A stretch of DNA of 17,313 nucleotides from contig JAWWBG010000029.1 of NCBI GenBank assembly GCA_033721095.1, forward strand, positions 1-17,313. Direction: 5' to 3'. The position numbers were made by a program, and so were the translations under genes. Shown here piece after piece: positions 6,630 through 13,349 of the stretch. The stretch is from JAWWBG01 sp033721095. GTDB lineage: Bacteria; Actinomycetota; Nitriliruptoria; Nitriliruptorales; Nitriliruptoraceae. The first letter of the stretch is position 1; each line of letters begins with the position of its first letter. The notes below the pieces were generated by a model, which ran no database searches, was not told where the DNA came from, and saw only the letters and a list, made by a program, of their open reading frames with translations.

Positions 6630-7082
6630 ATGAAACGGCTCCGAAGCGCCCTTGTCAGCGGTGTTGCCGTGGCGTTGCTCGGGAGTGCCTGTGCTGGTGC
6701 CGACACCGCCACGATCGAGCAGGACCTCGAGGCCCAGGCGCAGGCCCAGGGGGACCTGCGTGAGCGCATCTCCACGCTCGAGACCACGCTCAACGCGCTC
6801 TCCGGCGAGAGCGGCAGCGGTCAGCAGGAGCTGCGGACGGTGACGCAGCGGCTCACCGACCTCGAGGAGGCGCTGGATGCGATCTCGATCCTGTTGTCGG
6901 AGGAGAAGGCCGCCCGCGAGACCGCGGATGCCGAGGCCGAGGACGAGCGCGGCAACTTGGCCAACCGGATCGCCGCGCTCGAGTCAACCGTCAGCGCGCT
7001 GCAGGCCGAGATCCAGCGCCTCGAGAACGAGATCAGCGCACTCCGGGCGCGTCTGGACAGCCATGAGAACGGTCATCCCTGA
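6630..7082 (+). CDS. Coiled-coil lipoprotein of unknown function
   Basis: 150 residues from ATG 6630. A short basic N-terminus (MKRLR), hydrophobic stretch and LLGSAC with Cys21 suggest export and lipid anchoring, though the lipobox is relaxed. From about residue 28 to 145 the sequence is almost entirely heptad-patterned: LRERISTLETTLNALSGE, then TQRLTDLEEALDAISILL, a charged Ala/Glu-rich linker (EEKAARETADAEAEDERG), and IAALESTVSALQAEIQRLEN. The two coiled-coil blocks are separated by a Gly/Ser turn at residues 58-64. It resembles small actinobacterial envelope coiled-coil proteins but no named family can be given. The kinase gene begins 52 bp downstream; the two may act at the same envelope site, but the kinase has its own apparent promoter. 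Confidence 0.8.
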   Translation: MKRLRSALVSGVAVALLGSACAGADTATIEQDLEAQAQAQGDLRERISTLETTLNALSGESGSGQQELRTVTQRLTDLEEALDAISILLSEEKAARETADAEAEDERGNLANRIAALESTVSALQAEIQRLENEISALRARLDSHENGHP

Positions 7083-7121
7083 CGGCCGGTTCACCTCGAC
7101 CGACCGGTGACGGTGTGGTCA

Positions 7122-7127
7122 TAGGCT
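7122..7127 (+). promoter_or_regulatory. Candidate leaderless -10 box of the PASTA kinase gene
   Basis: TAGGCT, then 7 nt, then GTG 7135. No Shine-Dalgarno site is present between box and start. This is the same hexamer and spacing as before thiG on the other strand. Confidence 0.5.
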
Positions 7128-7134
7128 CGATGCC

Positions 7135-9000
7135 GTGAGCGGTGTTGCCCTTCCCCGCGTCCTGTCCGACCGCTTCGAGCTCGGCCGGGAGTTGGGTCGT
7201 GGCGGGATGGCCACGGTCTGGCGTGCGCGTGACCTCGAGCTCGGGCGCCAGGTCGCCGTCAAGCTCCTCCACCCCGAGCATGCAGCCAACCCGGCATTCG
7301 TCGACCGCTTCCAACGCGAGGCCCGGGCGGCGGCCAGCGTGACCCATCCCAACCTCGTTGGTCTCCATGACCAGGGGCGTGAGGGGGATGCCGTCTTCCT
7401 GGTGATGGAGCTGGTCGAGGGCCAGTCGTTGCGCGACCTGTTGCGCGCCGAGGAGACGCTGAGCCCCGGCGAGGTCGTGGCGGTCCTGGGTCCAGCCGCC
7501 GACGGGCTCGCCGCCGTGCACGCCCAGGGTCTCGTCCACCGCGACGTCAAGCCCGAGAACATCCTGATCACCAGTACGGGCCAGGTGAAGGTGGCGGACT
7601 TCGGCCTGGCGCGGGTGGCGGCCTCGACCTCGGTGACGATGGGGCGCGACCACGTCCTGGGCTCACTGCACTACGTGGCGCCGGAAGCGGTCCGTGGCCG
7701 GCCTGTCGATGCCCGCGCGGACGTCTACGCCCTGGGTGTCGTGGCCTGGGAGTGCCTCGTGGGCCGGCCGCCGATCGAGGGCGACAACCCGGCAACCGTC
7801 GCAACCCTCCATGCCACCACCGACATCCCGGCGCCGTCCGCCAACGGCGCAGCACCCGATCTCGACGCCGCGATCCTGGCGGCCACCGCCCGCGACCCCG
7901 ACGCTCGCCTGCCGGACGCTGCCGCGTTCGCGCGTCGCGTCCGGGAGGGCGTGACCGCGGCTGCCGTGCCGCTCACTGTCCTCGATCGGTCCGGGGACGA
8001 GGCCGCGGGTCGCGTCCCGCGGGCGTCCTCCGGCACAGCCATGATCCCGCTCGACGCGACCGAAACCGTCGTCACCGGCACCGCCGGGCCCGAGCCATCG
8101 GGATCGGGCCGTCGCCGCGTGTCCCGCCGCACGCTCGTGCGGGCAGCGGGCGCGACAACCCTGACGGCAGTCGGTGGCTGGCTCCTGTGGGACCGGTTGT
8201 TCGCTCCGGTGCGCGACATCCCGGATCTCGCCGGTGTGCAGGAGGTGGATGCCCGCGCAGCGCTGGCGGCCTCCGGCTTTGACGTGCACACGATCCGCCG
8301 CGAGTACAACAGCGAGGTCGCCGCCGGCGGCGTGATCTCGTGGAACCCTGCCGGCCAGGCCCGCGAGGGCAGCGTCGTCGAGCTGGTGGTCTCGGTTGGT
8401 GCGCGTCAGGTGGAGGTGGCGGACGTCACGGGTCGGACGCTCGCCGAAGCGGAGGCCATGCTCCGGGCCCAGGGGCTGACCGTCACCAGTCGAGAGGTCC
8501 ACGGCCAGCTGGAGCCCGGACTCGTCCTGCAGACCAGCCCGGAAGCCGGAACGACCATTGACGCCACCACCCCGGTGCGCATCGACGTCAGCCTCGGTCC
8601 AGAGCCGGTCACGGTCCCCGACGTGGTCGGCGCGACGGAATCGGAGGCGGTCAAGCTGTTGTCCGACGCCGGCCTCGTGCCCGAGTTCGCCGAGCGCGTC
8701 CACGACGACGAGGTACCCGTCGACGTCGTGATCTCGCAGGACCCGCCGGGGGAGGCCGAGGCGTTCAAGGGCGACACGGTCACGCTGGTCGTCTCGCGCG
8801 GCCCGGCACCCGTCCCAATGCCGAACGTGCGCGGCAAGACCGAGTCGGAGGCAACCTCCCAGCTCGAGGCGCTGGGACTGGTGGTGACGGCGACGCCGAT
8901 CGGCACCGGTCCGAGCGAGGTGTTGGACCAGTCCCCCGCCCCGGGCGTCGAGGTTCGGCGGGGAGACAACGTGACGATCTTCGTCGCACGACCGGGCTGA
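7135..9000 (+). CDS. PknB-like Ser/Thr protein kinase with four PASTA repeats
   Basis: 621 residues from GTG 7135. The cytoplasmic kinase domain (about 14-272) carries the Gly-rich loop GRGGMATV (21-28), VAVK with Lys43, Glu62 of helix C, HRDVKPEN with catalytic Asp137 (135-142), DFG (155-157) and APE (182-184), so it should be active. A Ser/Thr/Pro-rich juxtamembrane stretch (about 285-325, including DATETVVTG) may hold autophosphorylation sites. One membrane segment lies near 335-352. Four PASTA repeats follow (about 358-424, 425-490, 491-556, 557-620); such repeats bind muropeptides or lipid II in known homologues. Typical of the family is a cluster with pstP, rodA/ftsW and pbpA; none is beside this gene, so it looks like a detached paralogue. 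The convergent neighbour at 9020 is a membrane protein with threonine motifs that could be a substrate. Confidence 0.95.
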   Translation: MSGVALPRVLSDRFELGRELGRGGMATVWRARDLELGRQVAVKLLHPEHAANPAFVDRFQREARAAASVTHPNLVGLHDQGREGDAVFLVMELVEGQSLRDLLRAEETLSPGEVVAVLGPAADGLAAVHAQGLVHRDVKPENILITSTGQVKVADFGLARVAASTSVTMGRDHVLGSLHYVAPEAVRGRPVDARADVYALGVVAWECLVGRPPIEGDNPATVATLHATTDIPAPSANGAAPDLDAAILAATARDPDARLPDAAAFARRVREGVTAAAVPLTVLDRSGDEAAGRVPRASSGTAMIPLDATETVVTGTAGPEPSGSGRRRVSRRTLVRAAGATTLTAVGGWLLWDRLFAPVRDIPDLAGVQEVDARAALAASGFDVHTIRREYNSEVAAGGVISWNPAGQAREGSVVELVVSVGARQVEVADVTGRTLAEAEAMLRAQGLTVTSREVHGQLEPGLVLQTSPEAGTTIDATTPVRIDVSLGPEPVTVPDVVGATESEAVKLLSDAGLVPEFAERVHDDEVPVDVVISQDPPGEAEAFKGDTVTLVVSRGPAPVPMPNVRGKTESEATSQLEALGLVVTATPIGTGPSEVLDQSPAPGVEVRRGDNVTIFVARPG

Positions 9001-9028
9001 GGCCGGCCCGCCCCCTGGCTCAGCCCGG
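8992..9028. terminator. Symmetric terminator-like stem shared by convergent genes
   Basis: CCGGGCTGAG (8992-9001) and CTCAGCCCGG (9019-9028) are a perfect 10-bp inverted repeat around a 17-nt GC-rich loop. Each arm holds one gene's last codons: both proteins end Pro-Gly-stop within the repeat. No T-run follows, so it may be a bidirectional, GC-type terminator. Confidence 0.55.
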
Positions 9029-10105
9029 CGTCGGAGCGAGCTGGGCGCGCTCGGCGGCGATCGTCACATCGTTCGCGACCGCGAGGTGCCCCAGGAAGGA
9101 AAGCTCGCTGACCGCGAGATCGGCGAAGGTTGCCCCGGCGAACGTCTCGTCGATCTCCAGCCTGATGGCCGTCGTGAGGATGGGCTCGGGCAGCCTGGCG
9201 GCCTGCTGGCCCTCCCGGTCGATGAACGTGAGGCGCACCACGACGTTGCCGTCCATGCGGGCCGTGACGCGGTGGATCCGCGCGTAGTTCGTGAAGGCGA
9301 CGCCATCGGACTGGTCGCCGTTCGCCAGGACGATCTCGGTGACCCATGCGGGGCTGGTCAGCTCGACCCGGATCACCTCGCCGATCCCGTTGGCGTTCGT
9401 CTCCCCGGAATTCTTCCAGGCAGTGGTGAGGTCACCGTCGAACATTCGCTCGCGCGCAAACGTGACACCCCCCTCGGCGGGCCGGATGGTGCTCGTGGCC
9501 ACCTCGAACAGCGGCAGTGACGCGGATTCGTCGCCGTACATGCCCGGGACGAACGTTGCCGGCGGCAGCTCTTCGTCGTCGTCGCCAAGTGGGCCCAGGC
9601 CAAGGCCGACCGCAGCCCCGATGAGCCCGCCGATCAGGATCCCGGCACCGACGATGAGCGCAATCGTGCGCCCGCGGGTGGCACGGTCACGTTCGGAGGC
9701 CCGCGGCTCGGCCGGCGAGGCCGGGGCGATGGGGCGTGGCGCAGGCCGTGGGGCCACCGTGCCCGTCTTCAGGTCCGCCCCGCACCTGCCGCACAACGAT
9801 CGGCGTGCGCTGTTGGGGGCACCACAGTTGGGACACGAGATCGTCCCCGCGCTGGTCATGACCTGCGTCGGGTCAGCCGTGACGGGCGGGGCCGCACCGG
9901 GATCCGTTGGGTCCTCGTCGCCGGGAACGTGCACCATCGCCGCCGTGACGTCGGCGTCGGGGCGCTGGGCGGCCATCACCGTCGTCTCGGCCTCGTCCGG
10001 TGGGGACTGCATGGCGCGCGTCACTGCGCGGACATCCGCTCCACAGGCCTGGCAGAAGTTCGCATTGTCCTCGACCACGGCCGAGCACTCGGGGCAGGCG
10101 GTCAC
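9020..10105 (-). CDS. Double zinc-ribbon membrane protein with discoidin-like extracytoplasmic domain
   Basis: 361 residues from GTG 10105, chosen because AGGA lies about 6 nt upstream and because the zinc ribbon starts at once. First ribbon: Cys4/Cys7 and Cys18/Cys21 (CPEC...CQAC). Second ribbon: Cys91/Cys94 and Cys105/Cys108 (CPNC...CGRC). Between them is an acidic linker with AETTVMAA (39-46) and DPTQVM (78-83). A Pro-rich stretch precedes one membrane segment (about 148-171, Gly/Ile/Leu-rich). The outer part (about 185-345) has MFDGDLTTAWKNSGE, IRVELTSPAWVTEIVLANG and FADLAVSELSFLG, the layout of discoidin (F5/8 C)-like, NADase-type glycan-binding domains seen in actinobacteria. Ligand unknown. 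It converges with the PASTA kinase gene; the threonines in the linker could be phosphoacceptors, which is inference. A candidate -10 TACGAT lies at 10135-10130. Confidence 0.85.
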   Translation of the reverse strand: MTACPECSAVVEDNANFCQACGADVRAVTRAMQSPPDEAETTVMAAQRPDADVTAAMVHVPGDEDPTDPGAAPPVTADPTQVMTSAGTISCPNCGAPNSARRSLCGRCGADLKTGTVAPRPAPRPIAPASPAEPRASERDRATRGRTIALIVGAGILIGGLIGAAVGLGLGPLGDDDEELPPATFVPGMYGDESASLPLFEVATSTIRPAEGGVTFARERMFDGDLTTAWKNSGETNANGIGEVIRVELTSPAWVTEIVLANGDQSDGVAFTNYARIHRVTARMDGNVVVRLTFIDREGQQAARLPEPILTTAIRLEIDETFAGATFADLAVSELSFLGHLAVANDVTIAAERAQLAPTPG

Positions 10106-10201
10106 GGGCTTCCTGATCGTCGCCGGGTGATCGTAAACGGCAGCCGGTCGCCCGAGGCGCACGGCCTGCAACCGTCAACCTCTGGTTTGGACGTCGGCGG
10201 C

Positions 10202-10207
10202 TATCAT
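10202..10207 (+). promoter_or_regulatory. Candidate -10 box of the attenuator transcript
   Basis: TATCAT, followed by 7 nt and the ATG (10215) of the aromatic leader peptide. No good -35 is seen at 16-18 nt. The spacing matches the other leaderless starts in the window and leaves no room for a Shine-Dalgarno site before the leader peptide. A short AACC-TCT-GGTT inverted repeat lies just upstream at 10177-10187 and could be an operator, but it is too short to rely on. Confidence 0.5.
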
Positions 10208-10214
10208 GCCGCCG

Positions 10215-10280
10215 ATGATGACGCGCGCATTCTGGTATGCCTTTGGGTTCTTTGGGGAACCCGGGGCTGACGCGTCGTGA
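10215..10280 (+). CDS. Aromatic leader peptide of the DAHP synthase attenuator
   Basis: A 21-codon frame from ATG 10215 (a second ATG follows at 10218) to TGA 10278-10280. Residues 6-13 read FWYAFGFF: four Phe, one Trp and one Tyr in eight codons, that is six aromatics, a density no chance frame should show directly upstream of the first gene of aromatic amino acid synthesis. Two of the Phe codons are TTT and the Tyr codon is TAT, which are scarce in this GC-rich window. It lies upstream of the attenuator terminator and overlaps the 1:2 hairpin and the 5' half of the antiterminator. Its likely role is to sense charged aromatic tRNAs: ribosome stalling favours read-through. A Phe-rich leader upstream of aroF is known from Corynebacterium glutamicum, as I recall; the present one carries all three aromatics. 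Confidence 0.85.
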   Translation: MMTRAFWYAFGFFGEPGADAS

Positions 10281-10308
10281 TCTGACACCGCACGAACGAG
10301 GCCCCGGG
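10245..10308 (+). promoter_or_regulatory. Attenuator switch: 1:2 hairpin and antiterminator
   Basis: Two competing pairings can be read. Hairpin 1:2 is GGGTTC (10245-10250) with GAACCC (10257-10262), a perfect 6-bp stem with a 6-nt loop, within leader codons 11-16. The antiterminator pairs CCCGGGGCT (10260-10268) with GGCCCCGGG (10300-10308): eight Watson-Crick pairs and one G-U. The two share bases 10260-10262, and the antiterminator shares 10300-10308 with the terminator stem, so the three structures exclude each other in a 1:2 / 2:3 / 3:4 scheme. The leader stop (10278-10280) lies between, so a ribosome there would mask 10260-10268 and let the terminator form. Confidence 0.75.
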
Positions 10309-10331
10309 AGCTCCCGGGGCCGTTTTGGTTT
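10300..10331 (+). terminator. Intrinsic terminator of the aromatic attenuator
   Basis: GGCCCCGGGAG (10300-10310) and CTCCCGGGGCC (10311-10321) form a perfect 22-base palindrome, giving a stem of about 9 bp with an AGCT loop, followed by GTTTTGGTTT. It is the only stem in the window with a clear T-rich tail, and it lies inside the leader region rather than after a gene, 54 bp before the DAHP synthase start. Confidence 0.85.
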
Positions 10332-10374
10332 CGGCACCGGGAGCGCCGGGGACATGACCACAGAGGACACCAGC

Positions 10375-11448
10375 ATGGTCGTCGTCATGAAGCACGGAGC
10401 GTCCGACCAGGACGTCACGAAGGTCGTCAACGCCGTCACCGAGGCGGGCGGCGAGGCCTTCGTGTCACGGGGCAAGCACCAGACCATCGTGGGCCTGGTC
10501 GGCGACCTCGAGCAGTTCAGCGAGCTCCCGCTGCACGCCTTCCCCGGCGTCGAGGACGTCATCCGCGTCTCGAAGGCGCACAAGCTCGTCTCCACGGAGA
10601 CCCAGCCACGGCCATCACAGGTCATGGTCGGCGGGACACCCATCGGACGTGACACGTTCACCCTGATCGCCGGACCCTGCGCCGTCGAGTCCGAGGAGCA
10701 GACGCGCGAGGCGGCGAAGATGGCCAAGTCGGCCGGTGCGACGATCCTCCGGGGCGGCGCCTACAAGCCGCGCACGTCTCCCTACTCGTTCCAGGGCCTG
10801 GGTGCGCACGGGCTGGACATCCTCGAGATGGTCGCCGACGAGGTCGGGATGCCGTTCGTGACCGAGGTCGTCACCCCGTCGGACGTGGAGCTGGTGGCTT
10901 CGAAGGCCGACATGCTGCAGGTCGGTACCCGGAACATGCAGAACTTCCAGCTGCTCAAGGAATGCGGCTACGCGAACATCCCCGTGCTCCTCAAGCGCGG
11001 CCTGACGGCGACGATCGACGAGTGGGTCATGGCCGCCGAGTACATCGCCCACACCGGCAACCTCCAGGTCGTCCTGTGCGAGCGCGGCATCCGCACCTAC
11101 GAGCCCTCGACCCGGAACACGTTGGACGTCTCGGCCGTGCCCGTGGTCCAGCAGCAGACGCATCTGCCCGTCATCATCGACCCGTCCCACTCGGGCGGCA
11201 AGCGCGAGCTGGTCATCCCCCTGACGCGCGCGGCGATCGCCGTCGGCGCCGACGGGGTCATCATCGACGTCCATCCCAATCCCGAGTCCGCCAAGTGCGA
11301 CGGTCCCCAGGCCCTCGTCCGCCATGACCTCGTGTCCCTGAAGGAGTCGGTGGTCCGCTTCAGCCAGGCCGCGGGCCGCCAGCTCGTGACCGAGACGAGC
11401 GCGGCGTCCGATGGCGCCTGGGGCCGCTCGGCCACGTCGGTGGGCTGA
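10375..11448 (+). CDS. aroF: 3-deoxy-7-phosphoheptulonate (DAHP) synthase, type I beta with N-terminal ferredoxin-like regulatory domain
   Basis: Catalyses PEP plus erythrose-4-phosphate to DAHP, the first shikimate step. From ATG 10375 it has 357 residues, with AGAGGA 7 nt upstream; an in-frame ATG at 10354 (7 more residues) is possible, but MVVVMKHGAS matches the usual N-terminus. Residues 1-70 are the ferredoxin/ACT-like domain seen in the Thermotoga maritima enzyme, where Tyr and Phe inhibit. The barrel carries LIAGPCAVES, LRGGAYKPRTSPYSFQGLG, VTEVVTPSDVE, QVGTRNMQNF, VLLKRG, LCERGIRTYEPSTRNTLD, VIIDPSHSGGKR and DVHPNPESAKCDG, including the metal-binding Cys, His, Glu and Asp positions of the family. 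The symbol could equally be aroG by local convention. Both an allosteric domain and the upstream attenuator would answer to aromatic amino acid supply. It is monocistronic; the next gene converges. Confidence 0.95.
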   Translation: MVVVMKHGASDQDVTKVVNAVTEAGGEAFVSRGKHQTIVGLVGDLEQFSELPLHAFPGVEDVIRVSKAHKLVSTETQPRPSQVMVGGTPIGRDTFTLIAGPCAVESEEQTREAAKMAKSAGATILRGGAYKPRTSPYSFQGLGAHGLDILEMVADEVGMPFVTEVVTPSDVELVASKADMLQVGTRNMQNFQLLKECGYANIPVLLKRGLTATIDEWVMAAEYIAHTGNLQVVLCERGIRTYEPSTRNTLDVSAVPVVQQQTHLPVIIDPSHSGGKRELVIPLTRAAIAVGADGVIIDVHPNPESAKCDGPQALVRHDLVSLKESVVRFSQAAGRQLVTETSAASDGAWGRSATSVG

Positions 11449-11451
11449 CCG

Positions 11452-11463
11452 GCCGCGCGCGGC
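11452..11463. terminator. GC palindrome between convergent genes
   Basis: GCCGCGCGCGGC is a perfect 12-base palindrome in the 31-bp gap between the DAHP synthase stop and the threonine aldolase stop. It has no T-run and the loop would use part of the palindrome, so a terminator role is only possible. Confidence 0.25.
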
Positions 11464-11479
11464 ACCGGCACCGTTGCAG

Positions 11480-12508
11480 TCAGTCGGCCAACGCGGTGGC
11501 CAGGAGCTCGGCTGCGGCCCGACACTGCGACGTCGAAACGTCGAGATGGGTGACGAGCCGAATCCGCCGGGGACCCATGGCATTCATCCTCACGTGCTCG
11601 TCGCGCAGCAAGGCGACGATCGTCCCGGCATCTCGCTCGCCCGTGTCCAGCGTGACGATGTTGGTGACGACGTCGGCCGGGTTGATGGCATCGGGCGCAA
11701 CAGCGGCGATGGTCTCGGCGATCAGCCTCGCGTTGGCATGGTCCTCGGCGAGGCGTGTCACGTGGTTGTCGAGGGCGTAGAGGCCGGCCGCGGCCAGCAC
11801 GCCGACCTGGCGCATCTGGCCGCCCATCCGGCGACGCCAGGTGCGCGCTTCCTCGATCGCCTCGGCCGGGCCGAGCAGGAGTGAGCCCGCCGGCGCCCCC
11901 AACCCCTTGGAGACGCAGAACATCATGCCGTCGACGCGTCGTCCGAGCTCCGTGGGTTCGACCCCGAGCGCGGTCGCGGCGTTGAGCGACCGTGCGCCGT
12001 CCATGTAGAGGGCGAGGTCGTGCTGCGCGGCCAGGGCACGCAGGCCGTCCATGACCTCGAGGGGATACACGGCGCCACCGTGGTAGTTGACCGACTGCTC
12101 GACGAAGATGGCCGTGGCCCCCGTGAACGGGAAGCTCTGGGGCCGGAGGGCAGCCTCGACCACCTCCGGCGTGAGGATGCCGCCCGCTCCGGTGACGGTC
12201 CGGAACTGGACGCCGTGGAGCACGGCGCCGGCGCCAGCCTCGAAGTTGACCGGGTGGGCGTCGGCCTCGATGACGACCTCGCGGCCGGGCTCGCCCCACA
12301 GCCGCAGGGCGATCTGGTTGGCCATGACACCCGAGGGGGTGAACAGGCCCGCCTCGTGCCCGAACAGCTCGGCGGCCCGCTCCTGGAGGCGAATGACCGT
12401 GGGGTCCTCCCGATAGACGTCGTCGCCGACCTCTGCGGCCGCCATGGCGCGCCGCATGCCATCGGTCGGACGGGTCACGGTGTCGGAGCGAAGGTCGATG
12501 ACGTCCAT
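11480..12508 (-). CDS. Low-specificity threonine aldolase (PLP-dependent)
   Basis: Cleaves L-threonine or allo-threonine to glycine and acetaldehyde, or acts on related beta-hydroxy amino acids. 342 residues from ATG 12508, with GAGGA about 5 nt upstream; an upstream in-frame TTG (12523) is less likely as it would overlap the phosphatase gene. Motifs: IDLRSDTVTRPT at the N-terminus, VGDDVYREDPT (27-37), GLFTPSGVMANQIAL (54-68), His85 which stacks on the cofactor, MDGAR with Asp170, FCVSKGLGAP with the PLP lysine Lys201, and RLVTHLDVS near the C-terminus. Cytoplasmic. It is the last gene of the pfkA operon, starting 7 bp after the phosphatase stop. Stereospecificity (L-threonine against L-allo-threonine) cannot be read from sequence alone. 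Confidence 0.92.
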   Translation of the reverse strand: MDVIDLRSDTVTRPTDGMRRAMAAAEVGDDVYREDPTVIRLQERAAELFGHEAGLFTPSGVMANQIALRLWGEPGREVVIEADAHPVNFEAGAGAVLHGVQFRTVTGAGGILTPEVVEAALRPQSFPFTGATAIFVEQSVNYHGGAVYPLEVMDGLRALAAQHDLALYMDGARSLNAATALGVEPTELGRRVDGMMFCVSKGLGAPAGSLLLGPAEAIEEARTWRRRMGGQMRQVGVLAAAGLYALDNHVTRLAEDHANARLIAETIAAVAPDAINPADVVTNIVTLDTGERDAGTIVALLRDEHVRMNAMGPRRIRLVTHLDVSTSQCRAAAELLATALAD

Positions 12509-12515
12509 GGCGTCC

Positions 12516-13349
12516 TCAGGCAAGCACGGTCACGTGGTGGTTGAGCTCGTCCAGCAGGCTCCGGACGGCGGCCGGACCGCCCGCGATGAGCCCATCGACC
12601 GGCGCCGCCAACCCGAGGTCGAGCTCGAGGTCGTGGGCGACGCCACCGGCCTCGGTCACCAGGAGTCGACCGGCGGCCCAGTCCCAGCGCTGCAACGAGT
12701 TCTCCAGGTACACGTCGATGCGGCCGGCCGCGACCCACGCCAGGTCGAGGGCCGCGGCGCCGAAGCGGCGCGCGTCCCGGACGCGACCGAGGATGCCGGC
12801 GAAGAAGTCGGCCTGGGCGGCGCGGACGTCCGGGTCGTAGGCGAACCCGGTGGTCAACAGGGTCGTGTCGAGGGAGCGTGGCTGGGACACCCGCAGTTCG
12901 TGCTCGCGCACGCTGGCCTCGTTGACGGAGGCACCGCCTCCGACGAAGGCGCCGAACGTCTCGCGCCGGTTGGGGTCGTGCACGACGCCGACGACCGGCG
13001 TGCCGTCAGGATCCTCCAGGGCGATAGAGACGCACCACTGCGGGATCCCATACAAGTAGTTCACGGTGCCGTCGAGCGGATCGATCACCCACCGGAACCC
13101 GCTGGTGCCAACGCGGTTGTCCGCCTCCTCCTCCCCCAGGATCCCGTCATCCGGGCGCGCCTCGAGGAGCCGATCGACGATGAGCCGTTCGGAGGCGTCA
13201 TCCGCCTCGGACACCGGGTCCGACGAGGACGTCTTGGTGCGCACGGCCAGGTCGCCGGGCGCCAGCGACAGCAGCAGGTCGCCGGCCTCCTCGGCCGTCA
13301 GCTCGGCCAGTGCCCGCAGCCTGCGGAGCTCGTCGACGTCGAGCGTCAT
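12516..13349 (-). CDS. Inositol-monophosphatase-family sugar phosphatase
   Basis: 277 residues from ATG 13349, which overlaps the pfkA stop as ATGA. The family's metal-binding motifs are complete: DPVSEAD (44-50, in place of the common DxVTxxD), GEEE (72-75), WVIDPLDGTVNY (87-98; metal ligands Asp90 and Asp93) and RWDWAAGRLLVTEAGG (221-236, Asp223). The family is Mg-dependent and Li-sensitive and includes inositol-1-phosphatase, histidinol phosphatase and some fructose-1,6-bisphosphatases. Being coupled to phosphofructokinase, an FBPase or other sugar-phosphate role is an attractive inference, yet myo-inositol monophosphatase (inositol lipids of actinobacteria) is equally open. Cytoplasmic, no signal peptide. 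Confidence 0.9.
   Translation of the reverse strand: MTLDVDELRRLRALAELTAEEAGDLLLSLAPGDLAVRTKTSSSDPVSEADDASERLIVDRLLEARPDDGILGEEEADNRVGTSGFRWVIDPLDGTVNYLYGIPQWCVSIALEDPDGTPVVGVVHDPNRRETFGAFVGGGASVNEASVREHELRVSQPRSLDTTLLTTGFAYDPDVRAAQADFFAGILGRVRDARRFGAAALDLAWVAAGRIDVYLENSLQRWDWAAGRLLVTEAGGVAHDLELDLGLAAPVDGLIAGGPAAVRSLLDELNHHVTVLA

Noticed and set aside
8119..8190. Twin-arginine signal (RRRVSRRTLVRAAG) within the kinase
   Set aside because: It is in the middle of the protein, just before the single membrane segment; basic residues on the inner side of the helix explain it as topology determinant.
10237..10374. DAHP synthase starting upstream at 10237 or 10354
   Set aside because: The upstream frame crosses the attenuator terminator and has no family similarity. 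ATG 10354 cannot be fully excluded but ATG 10375 has the better ribosome-binding site and the expected N-terminus.
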